From an uncultured bacterium (GTDB lineage Bacteria > Planctomycetota > UBA1135 > GCA-002686595), in the NCBI GenBank assembly GCA_913058555.1, contig CAJXRJ010000340.1:1-7998 (forward strand): a stretch of DNA of 7,998 bases, given 5' to 3'. The notes beneath the pieces were generated by a model. The model saw only the letters and a list, made by a program, of their open reading frames with translations, made no database searches and was not told the DNA's origin. The position numbers were made by a program, and so were the translations under genes. The first letter of the stretch is position 1. Each line of letters starts with the position of its first letter. Below, in pieces: positions 1-5,996 of the stretch.

Positions 1-47
1 GAGATCATGCCTAGTCTCGTGGGCTCGGAGATGTGTATAAGAGACAG
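1..47 (+). other. Untrimmed Nextera i7-side adapter (artefact)
   Basis: This is library adapter, not genome. Positions 14..47 match the Nextera read-2 transposase adapter, ending in the mosaic end ATGTGTATAAGAGACAG. Positions 6..13 (CATGCCTA) match the i7 index known as N706, and 1..5 (GAGAT) are the last bases of the P7 primer. Genomic sequence begins at 48. Translation across this segment gives the familiar contaminant peptides SLVGSEMCIRDR (plus strand) and CLLYTSPSPRD (minus strand), so any protein carrying them is spurious. Confidence 0.98.
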
Positions 48-853
48 ACCCGAAGGCCAAGATCGTGGGCGTGTCGAACTCGGCCCCCCAACGTCAGTTC
101 ATCATGTCGCGGGCCAAGGAACGTGGCCTCGGGAACATCCAGATCATCACGAAGGACATGAACGAGTTCGACGCCCGCGTCGACGTTCCGTCCGCGTCCG
201 GGATCGAAGGCGGTTTCGACCGCATCGTTTCCGTGGAGATGTTCGAGCACATGCGCGATTGGCGCACCCTGTTTGGGCGCGTGCGGGGCTGGATCAAGCC
301 CTCGGGCAAGATGTTCATTCACATCTTCACCCATCGCACGCTCAACTACCCGTTCGACGTCAAGGACGACACGGACTGGATGAGCAAGCACTTCTTCAGC
401 GGCGGCATGATGCCCGCCGACGACCTGATGGAAGAGCTCACCTCCGGGGCTGACGTGCCCTTCGCCGTGGAGGACCACACCGTGGTCTCCGGCCGGCACT
501 ACTCCCGCACCGCGAAGCTCTGGCGCGAAAACCTCGAGGCCCGCAAGGCCGAGGTCATGCCCGTGCTCACGCGTACTTACGGGGATCAGGCGAGCGCCTG
601 GTTCCAACGCTGGCGAATTTTCTTCCTCGCCTGCGAAGAACTCTTCGGATATCGGGGCGGATCGGAGTGGGCAGTGTCCCACTATCGCCTCGTCCCTTCC
701 CCCGTGCCCTCAAGCGCTGGTCGCGACGGGGCCCTCGACTCAGAAGCTCCTGGCGAGCTGTCTCCCAGGCCCCCCTCCGGGGCCTCCCCCGCACCGTCCG
801 CGGGACATCCCCATGGGGATGTCCACAGAGCGGGCACAGAAGTGAATTCCTGA
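48..853 (+). CDS. CFA-like SAM-dependent methyltransferase, 5' truncated
   Basis: This is the C-terminal part of a class I SAM methyltransferase of the cyclopropane-fatty-acid-synthase / coclaurine N-methyltransferase-like family. The reading frame is already open at the adapter junction (first full codon at 50), so the true start and SAM motif I are missing; the GTG at 65 is internal. Visible landmarks in order are KIVGVSNSAPQRQFI, FDRIVSVEMFEHMRDW, PSGKMFIHIFTHR, the FFSGGMMP segment, and the family C-terminus around CEELFGYRGGSEWAVSHYRL. Family members usually stop close to this last motif, but here a Pro/Ser/Ala/Gly-rich tail of about 53 codons follows (692..850) and holds two hairpins. 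Its stop overlaps the desaturase start (TGATG). The substrate cannot be read from sequence; the context favours a fatty acyl chain. A small-molecule N-methyltransferase role is possible but less likely. Confidence 0.9.
767..785 (+). other. GC hairpin in the 3' tail of the methyltransferase gene
   Basis: AGGCCCC (767..773) and GGGGCCT (779..785) form a perfect 7-bp stem with a 5-base loop. No T-run follows, so a simple intrinsic terminator is unlikely. It lies 18 bases upstream of the 22-base palindrome and inside the low-complexity tail. Together they make this stretch look more like a structured intergenic segment than conserved protein-coding sequence. Confidence 0.5.
803..824. repeat. Perfect 22-base palindrome upstream of the desaturase
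   Basis: The 11-base arm GGACATCCCCA is followed directly by its exact reverse complement. As RNA it can fold into a 9-bp stem with a CATG loop; as DNA it is a perfect dyad of operator size. It ends 28 bases before the desaturase ATG at 853. It could be a repressor or activator site for an internal promoter, an mRNA processing or stability hairpin, or one copy of a dispersed genomic palindrome. The window holds only one copy, so these cannot be told apart. No convincing -35/-10 pair was found beside it. Confidence 0.6.
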
Positions 854-1824
854 TGCAAGCAGCCCTCAAGCGCACGTCTATGACGCTAGTTCGCTGGTTC
901 GATTCCTGGGCCGGAACGTCCAACGACAAGTCCTCGCACCAGCAAACGAAGGCGATCGACGAAAACGGCGCCGCGAGTATCGACTGGGGCCGCGTGGTCC
1001 CGTTCCTCGCGATGCACCTGTCGTGCCTCTTTGTGTTCGCCGTCGGCTTTAGCTGGGTCGCCCTCATCGCAGGCATCACCCTCTACGTCGTGCGCATGTT
1101 CGCGATCACCGCGGGCTACCACCGGTACTTCTCCCACCGTGCGTTCCGTACGTCCCGCGTGGGCCAGTTCGTCCTGGCCGTGATGGGAGCCAGCGCGGCG
1201 CAGCGTGGCCCCCTCTGGTGGGCGGCCCACCACCGCCACCACCACGAGTTCTCCGATCAGCCCGAGGACATCCATTCGCCCACGCAGAAGGGTTTCTTCT
1301 GGAGCCACATCGGCTGGGTCCTCGATCGCACCAACTTCCGCTCGCGCATCGAGCGCGTGAAGGACTTTGCGCGCTTCCCGGAGCTACGGTTCCTCGACCG
1401 CTTCGACATCCTGGTGCCCGTGCTCCTCGGCGTCTCGATGTTCCTCTTTGGCGTCGCCCTTGAGAAGTGGGCACCGGGCCTTGGGACCAACGGCTGGCAG
1501 ATGCTCGTCTGGGGCTTCGTCGTCTCAACGATCGCCCTCTACCACGGCACCTTCACGGTCAACTCCTTGGCCCACGTCTTCGGCCGCCGTCGCTTCAACA
1601 CGAAGGATACGAGCCGCAACAGCTTCCTGATCGCGCTGATCACCCTCGGCGAAGGCTGGCACAACAACCACCACCACTACCCGGCCTCGGCGCGCCAGGG
1701 CTTTTACTGGTGGGAGATTGACGTGTCCTACTACGTCCTGAAGTTCCTGTCGATCTTCGGGCTGGTCTGGGACATCCGCCCTGTCCCCGAGCGCGCTCTC
1801 CAGGCGCGCCGCATCGGCGCCTGA
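853..1824 (+). CDS. Membrane fatty-acyl desaturase (acyl-CoA delta-9 type)
   Basis: This 323-residue integral membrane di-iron desaturase would introduce a double bond, probably delta-9, into fatty acyl-CoA or lipid-bound acyl chains using O2 and an electron donor. All three histidine boxes are present: H90-RYFS-H95, H127-RH-H130-H131 (followed by EFSD) and H270-NN-H273-H274 (followed by HYP). The motif N237-SLA-H241, which supplies another metal-ligand histidine in the stearoyl-CoA desaturase family, is also there. Hydrophobic segments lie before box 1 and between boxes 2 and 3, as in the family. The ATG at 853 overlaps the upstream stop (TGATG) and gives a normal length; the open frame back to 667 would add 62 low-complexity residues without homology. 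The ATG at 880 is an alternative. Placed inside the lipid cassette, it could supply the unsaturated chains methylated by neighbouring enzymes. Confidence 0.93.
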   Translation: MQAALKRTSMTLVRWFDSWAGTSNDKSSHQQTKAIDENGAASIDWGRVVPFLAMHLSCLFVFAVGFSWVALIAGITLYVVRMFAITAGYHRYFSHRAFRTSRVGQFVLAVMGASAAQRGPLWWAAHHRHHHEFSDQPEDIHSPTQKGFFWSHIGWVLDRTNFRSRIERVKDFARFPELRFLDRFDILVPVLLGVSMFLFGVALEKWAPGLGTNGWQMLVWGFVVSTIALYHGTFTVNSLAHVFGRRRFNTKDTSRNSFLIALITLGEGWHNNHHHYPASARQGFYWWEIDVSYYVLKFLSIFGLVWDIRPVPERALQARRIGA

Positions 1825-1828
1825 GCCG

Positions 1829-1846
1829 GGATCGCGGGAGCGATCC
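1829..1846 (+). promoter_or_regulatory. Small stem-loop with SD-like loop before a TTG start
   Basis: GGATCG (1829..1834) and CGATCC (1841..1846) form a perfect 6-bp stem whose loop is CGGGAG, containing a GGGAG Shine-Dalgarno-like core. It sits between the desaturase stop (1824) and the TTG start at 1857. The core is about 16 bases from the start, longer than ideal, but folding changes the effective distance. It may tune translation of the flavoprotein. No T-run follows, so it is not an intrinsic terminator. Confidence 0.4.
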
Positions 1847-1856
1847 ACCTACACAT

Positions 1857-3206
1857 TTGAAAGTCGCAGTTGTCGGGACCGGGATCTCCGGAATGGTCGC
1901 GGCCCGGCGGCTCCATGACGCGGGCCACGAAGTTCACATCTTCGAGGCCCGCGATCGCATTGGAGGCCACACCGCCACGGTCAAAACGAGCCTCGATGGA
2001 CACGACTACGTCGTGGACACGGGTTTCATCGTGTTCAACGAGCGCACCTATCCGGGGTTCTGCGCGCTCCTGAACGAGCTCGGGGTCGGCTGGAAATCCA
2101 GCGACATGAGCTTCTCCGCCCGCGTCGACCAGGACGCGATGGAATACAACGGCACGAGCACCCGCACGCTCTTCGCCCAGAAACGCAACCTGCTGCGGCC
2201 ACGCTTCTGGAGCATGATCCGCGGCATCCTCAGGTTCTACAAGGAGGCCCCGGGCCTGCTGGAAAAGGACCCGGACGGGGTGGGCCCGACCCTGGGCGAG
2301 GTTCTCGAGGAGGGCGGGTACTCACAGCCCTTCATCCAGTGGCACATCGTGCCCATGGCCTGCGCCGTGTGGTCTGGGATCCCCGATGAGATCCTCTCGT
2401 TCCCTGCCCGGTCTCTGGTGCGCTTCTTCGCGAACCACGGGTTCCTGCAAGTCGAGGACCGCCCGCCTTGGCTGACCGTCGAGGGCGGCAGCCGGGCCTA
2501 CGCGGACGCGCTCCTCGCCCCGGTTCTGGGGAAGGTGCGCCTCTCCACCCCGGTCCAGAGCGTGCGCCCCATCCCTGGAGACGGGTCCGTCGAGACGGTT
2601 GAGCTCACCACGGCCGGCGGCACCGAGACCTTCGACAAGGTCCTCCTCGCGTGCCATTCGGACCAGGCCCTGAAGATGCTGGCGGACCCGACGGAGGCCG
2701 AGGCCGAGGTCCTCGGCGCGATCCGCTACCAGCCCAACGAAGTCACGCTGCACACCGACCCCGTGCTCATGCCCCACCGGAAGGCGGCCTGGGCCGCTTG
2801 GAACGTGTGGGTCCCGAAGGAGCCGGGCGTGGAGAAGGATCCCGTGCGGGTGACCTATTGGATGAATCCGCTGCAGTCCATCGAGGGCCCCCACGACCTG
2901 TTCGTCTCCCTGAATTCGAACAGCGCCATCGCCCCCGAGTCGATCATCGAGACCAAGACCTTCCACCATCCGATCTTCGACAGCGCAGCCATCGCGGCCC
3001 AGGGCCGCTTCGAGGAGATCGACGGCGCCCGCGGTGTGCACTACTGCGGTGCCTATTGGAGCTTCGGCTTCCACGAGGACGGCCTGCAGAGCGCCCGCCG
3101 CGCCCTCGTCCGCATGGGCGTCGATCCGAAACTCCCAGATCGGCCCGAAGAGCTGCGCCCAGGCTTGGCCGGCGGGGCTGCCCGCGACGGCGCCCCCCGA
3201 CCATGA
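1857..3206 (+). CDS. FAD/NAD-binding amine-oxidase-like flavoprotein (COG2907 type)
   Basis: This 449-residue flavoprotein opens with a Rossmann dinucleotide-binding motif, MKVAVVG7-T-G9-IS-G12, an acidic E30 at the end of the second strand, then R34-IGGHT, the usual FAD fingerprint of the amine-oxidase / phytoene-desaturase superfamily. Further COG2907-like stretches are VDTGFIVFNERTYPGF, SDMSFSAR, the PMACAVWSGIPDEILSFPA region, EGGSRAYADALL and the C-terminal FAD segment HYCGAYWSFGFHEDGLQSA. The TTG start is chosen because MKVAVVGTGISG begins exactly at the expected beta strand and no in-frame ATG lies upstream. Relatives are found beside DUF1365 and CFA-type genes; in some bacteria flavoproteins of such clusters act on methylated fatty acyl chains. 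An acyl-chain desaturase or oxidase role is inferred, not shown. The stop overlaps the next start (ATGA). Confidence 0.9.
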   Translation: MKVAVVGTGISGMVAARRLHDAGHEVHIFEARDRIGGHTATVKTSLDGHDYVVDTGFIVFNERTYPGFCALLNELGVGWKSSDMSFSARVDQDAMEYNGTSTRTLFAQKRNLLRPRFWSMIRGILRFYKEAPGLLEKDPDGVGPTLGEVLEEGGYSQPFIQWHIVPMACAVWSGIPDEILSFPARSLVRFFANHGFLQVEDRPPWLTVEGGSRAYADALLAPVLGKVRLSTPVQSVRPIPGDGSVETVELTTAGGTETFDKVLLACHSDQALKMLADPTEAEAEVLGAIRYQPNEVTLHTDPVLMPHRKAAWAAWNVWVPKEPGVEKDPVRVTYWMNPLQSIEGPHDLFVSLNSNSAIAPESIIETKTFHHPIFDSAAIAAQGRFEEIDGARGVHYCGAYWSFGFHEDGLQSARRALVRMGVDPKLPDRPEELRPGLAGGAARDGAPRP

Positions 3207-4060
3207 CCGAACTCCGATCGGCGGTCTATGTCGGACGCGTCCAGCACTCCCGCCACAAGCCGAAGCCCCACCGCTTCACTTACCGCCTCTTCCAGCTCTA
3301 CCTCGACCTGGATGAGGTCGAGACCCTCTTCGATGGATCCTGGCTCTGGAGCCATGAGCGCTGGAACATCGCCTCCTTCCGGCGCCGGTACTACCTCGGG
3401 GACCCAAAGCGCCCCCTCAAGGAGTGTGTCAGGGAGCGGGTCGCCGAGGCCCTGGGCTCGCCGCCCCCAAACGGCCCCATCCGCGTCCTGACCCACCTGG
3501 CCTTCCTCGGGCACTGCTTCAACCCGGTCTCGTTCTATTACCTCTTCGAGGAGGACGGCGAGACCCTGCACTCCGTGACCGCCGAGATCACGAATACGCC
3601 TTGGGGAGAACGGCACGCGTACGTTCTGCCTGCATCCACCGGGACCCCCCGCGACGAATGGCTCACGTGGACTTTCCCCAAGAGCTTCCACGTCTCACCG
3701 TTCTTCCCCATGGATCACCACTACGCCTGGAGCTTCAACACCCCCGGAGACCAACTCCGGGTGGCGATGGAGAACCACGCCCCGGTGGTCCAGGCGCCAG
3801 AAACCGTGGCGGGAGCCGCTGAGACGGCGGCAGGCGCTATGCCGGCGGACCTCGCTCCCGATGGCGAGCTCCGCGGGCTGGAACGGGTCTTTGACGTCGC
3901 CCTCACCATGGAACGGCGCGCCATCACCCCCGCCGAGCTTCGCCGCTGCCTGATCCGTCATCCGTGGATGACGGGCAAGGTCCACGGGGCGATCTACTGG
4001 CAAGCGCTGCGCCTTTGGATGAAGCGCACGCCCTTCTTCACGAATCCAACCAGCGTGTGA
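3203..4060 (+). CDS. DUF1365 (COG3496) protein
   Basis: This 285-residue protein belongs to a family of uncertain biochemistry that almost always accompanies COG2907 flavoproteins and CFA-like methyltransferases. Family stretches visible are the N-terminal SAVYVGRVQHSRHKPKPHRF, the central FLGHCFNPVSFYYLFE, ITNTPWGERHAYVL and KSFHVSPFFPMDHHYAW. The C-terminus ends with HPWMTGKVHGAIYWQALRLWMKR, an amphipathic segment that could meet the membrane. An Ala/Pro-rich insertion at residues about 193..222 separates two segments that are normally closer. The ATG overlaps the flavoprotein stop by four bases (ATGA), which fixes the start and implies translational coupling. The open frame extends upstream to 2651 but that part is out-of-frame shadow of the flavoprotein. 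The molecular function is unknown; a partner or assembly role in acyl-chain modification is inferred from linkage. Confidence 0.92.
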   Translation: MTELRSAVYVGRVQHSRHKPKPHRFTYRLFQLYLDLDEVETLFDGSWLWSHERWNIASFRRRYYLGDPKRPLKECVRERVAEALGSPPPNGPIRVLTHLAFLGHCFNPVSFYYLFEEDGETLHSVTAEITNTPWGERHAYVLPASTGTPRDEWLTWTFPKSFHVSPFFPMDHHYAWSFNTPGDQLRVAMENHAPVVQAPETVAGAAETAAGAMPADLAPDGELRGLERVFDVALTMERRAITPAELRRCLIRHPWMTGKVHGAIYWQALRLWMKRTPFFTNPTSV

Positions 4061-4062
4061 AC

Positions 4063-5436
4063 ATGACTCTCATGGAATCAGGGGCCGCCCGCCAGGCGAC
4101 CGTCGAACGCGCATCGACCTCGGAGATTTCGTCGCCCACTTACGACGAGACGTACGCGCACCGTGAGCGGCCGCTTCTCGATGGCGCGCGTCCGAAGATG
4201 AGCCTTCTCGAGCGGGCCGTTCGCGGCCGGCTCCGGGCCCTGACCAAGGGCTCCTTGACCGTGCGCACGGCCCACGGATCGGAGACGTTTGGGGAGGCCC
4301 GCGACACCCACACAGTCGGAGCGAGCCATGGCATCGTCGATGTGCACGACGACCGATTCTGGAGTTCCTTGGCGCTGCGCGGCAGCGTTGGTTCCGGCGA
4401 AGGCTTCGCCTACGGCTGGTGGACCTCCCCTGAGCCCACCGATGTCGTGCGAGTCTTCGTCTCGAACATCGACGCACTGGACGGAATGGAGCGCGGCCTC
4501 GCAAGGCTCTCCCTCCCGTTCCTGAAGGCCTACCACGCCTTCCGTGCCAACTCACGGGGTGGCTCGCGCAAGAACATCTCCGCCCATTACGACCTGTCGA
4601 ACGAGTTCTTCGGACTCTTCCTCGACCCGACGATGACGTACTCATCGGCGGTCTTCGAGCGAGCCGACATGGGTCTCGAAGAAGCCCAGCTCGCGAAGAT
4701 CGATCGCCTCTGCGAGCGCCTCGACCTCAAGAGCACCGATCACCTCCTGGAGATCGGAACGGGCTGGGGAGCCTTCGCCATGCGGGCCGCAGCCAAATTC
4801 GGTTGCCGCGTCACGACGACGACGATCTCGGAGAAGCAGCACGCTTTCGCGAAGGAGCGAATCGAAGCCGCGGGGCTTGCAGATCGGATCGAACTGCTCC
4901 TCGTGGACTACCGCGACCTGCGCGGGACCTACGACAAGATCGTGTCCGTGGAGATGATCGAGGCCGTCGGGGCGAAACACTACCCGGCCTACTTCAAGTC
5001 CTGCGAGCGGCTGCTCAACCCCGGTGGCGCCCTCGCGATCCAGGCAATCACCATCCACGATCGCCACTTCGAGAAGGCCAGGAAGGCCGTCGACTTCATC
5101 CAGCGGCACATCTTCCCGGGCAGCTGCATCCCATCCGTGAGCGCCCTCTCGAACGCCGCACGGGAAGCCAGTGACTTCCGCCTCGTGCACCTCGAGGACA
5201 TCGGCCATCACTACGTTCCAACCCTTCGAACCTGGCGCGACACCCTGCGTGCGAAGCGGGATGAGGCCCAGGCCTTGGGCTTTGACGACGATTTCCTGAG
5301 GCTCTTCGACTTCTACTTCGCCTATTGCGAAGGCGGCTTCGACGAGCGCCATATCTCCGTCGCCCACATGGTGTACGCCCGCGAGGGGCGTGGATTCGCT
5401 CCACGCATCGCTGGGACACTGCTGGCTCCCCTTTGA
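4063..5436 (+). CDS. Cyclopropane-fatty-acyl-phospholipid synthase family methyltransferase
   Basis: This 457-residue enzyme of the CFA synthase family transfers a methyl or methylene group from SAM to a double bond in phospholipid acyl chains. An N-terminal domain of about 170 residues precedes the catalytic domain: ISAHYDLSNEFF (H175-Y-D177), MTYSSAVF, SAM motif I LLEIGTGWGAF (E230, G232, G234, W235, G236), VSVEMIEAVG (E300), and FIQRHIFPGSCIPSV near the substrate site. By comparison with E. coli Cfa, the bicarbonate-site Cys139 corresponds to S195 and His266 to Q327, while Glu239, Ile268 and Tyr317 appear kept as E300, I329 and Y384. This may mean chemistry other than plain cyclopropanation. 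The ATG at 4063 lies two bases after the DUF1365 stop; the ATG at 4072 is an alternative. The open frame back to 3964 is overlap with DUF1365. Confidence 0.92.
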   Translation: MTLMESGAARQATVERASTSEISSPTYDETYAHRERPLLDGARPKMSLLERAVRGRLRALTKGSLTVRTAHGSETFGEARDTHTVGASHGIVDVHDDRFWSSLALRGSVGSGEGFAYGWWTSPEPTDVVRVFVSNIDALDGMERGLARLSLPFLKAYHAFRANSRGGSRKNISAHYDLSNEFFGLFLDPTMTYSSAVFERADMGLEEAQLAKIDRLCERLDLKSTDHLLEIGTGWGAFAMRAAAKFGCRVTTTTISEKQHAFAKERIEAAGLADRIELLLVDYRDLRGTYDKIVSVEMIEAVGAKHYPAYFKSCERLLNPGGALAIQAITIHDRHFEKARKAVDFIQRHIFPGSCIPSVSALSNAAREASDFRLVHLEDIGHHYVPTLRTWRDTLRAKRDEAQALGFDDDFLRLFDFYFAYCEGGFDERHISVAHMVYAREGRGFAPRIAGTLLAPL

Positions 5437-5996
5437 ACCAAAAGCTCGTCAACTTCGGTCTGTTCCAGGCGATCTACTTCGCCTGCGTCCTGGGGGCTCG
5501 GGACGGAAGGCCTTGGATCGGGGCCCTGGCGGCGCTGCTGCTCCTTCCATGCAACCTCTGGTTCTTCCGTAAGCCCCTCTGGGCGGCGGAGATCCGACTC
5601 TGGGCGACCGCGGGACTCATCGGGCTTGTGGTGGATTCTGGCCTCTACAGCGCCGGGGTGATCGCCTTCCCCAGCGCAGCCCTCCCCCTTGGAGGCGGGG
5701 GGGCCTGGGCCTTCATCGTGCCCCCCTGGATCGTCGTCCTATGGGTCACGGTTGGCTCTACCCTGAACGGATCCCTGGGCTGGCTCCGGGGCCGAATGCG
5801 CCTCGCCGCGCTCCTGGGAGCCGTAGGTGGACCCCTCTCCTTCTGGTCGGGGCAGCGACTGGACGCTACGGCACTTCCACTCAATGCCTGGTCCTTCCTG
5901 GCTCTGGCGATCGAATATGCCGTCCTATTTCCTATCCTTCTGAAGCTCGCCGAACGATTCGGCGACCACTCCGCCCCCATGACCGACGCTCTATGA
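5433..5996 (+). CDS. DUF2878 integral membrane protein
   Basis: This 187-residue, very hydrophobic protein has about six predicted membrane segments, near residues 6..22, 28..45, 57..79, 91..111, 124..138 and 150..170. It fits DUF2878 by the N-terminal VNFGLFQAIYFACVLGA, the PPWIVVLWVTVGSTLNGSLGW stretch (97..117) and GPLSFWSGQRLDA (133..145). The TTG at 5433 overlaps the CFA-type stop (TTGA) and puts VNFGLFQ at the expected N-terminus, so it is preferred over in-frame starts inside the CFA gene. The family has no established activity but recurs with COG2907, DUF1365 and CFA-type genes, which suggests a membrane anchor, transporter or cofactor of the lipid-modifying enzymes. That role is inference. 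Its stop overlaps the next gene (ATGA). Confidence 0.85.
   Translation: MNQKLVNFGLFQAIYFACVLGARDGRPWIGALAALLLLPCNLWFFRKPLWAAEIRLWATAGLIGLVVDSGLYSAGVIAFPSAALPLGGGGAWAFIVPPWIVVLWVTVGSTLNGSLGWLRGRMRLAALLGAVGGPLSFWSGQRLDATALPLNAWSFLALAIEYAVLFPILLKLAERFGDHSAPMTDAL

Noticed and set aside
7..453. Plus-strand open frame of 148 codons at the left end
   Set aside because: It begins in adapter sequence (SLVGSEMCIRDR) and continues as an Arg/His-rich shadow of the truncated methyltransferase.
11..682. Minus-strand open frame of 223 codons ending in CLLYTSPSPRD
   Set aside because: It runs antisense to the methyltransferase and ends in the adapter; no family features.
667..852. 62-codon N-terminal extension of the desaturase
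   Set aside because: Low-complexity, overlaps the methyltransferase tail in another frame; the ATG at 853 gives the normal family length and a TGATG junction.
2322..3074. 250-codon antisense frame inside the flavoprotein gene
   Set aside because: Typical GC-rich shadow; composition rich in Gly, Arg and Asp with no motif, while the sense strand has clear homology.
4642..5367. 241-codon antisense frame inside the CFA-type gene
   Set aside because: Shadow frame opposite conserved catalytic codons; no recognisable domain or start context.
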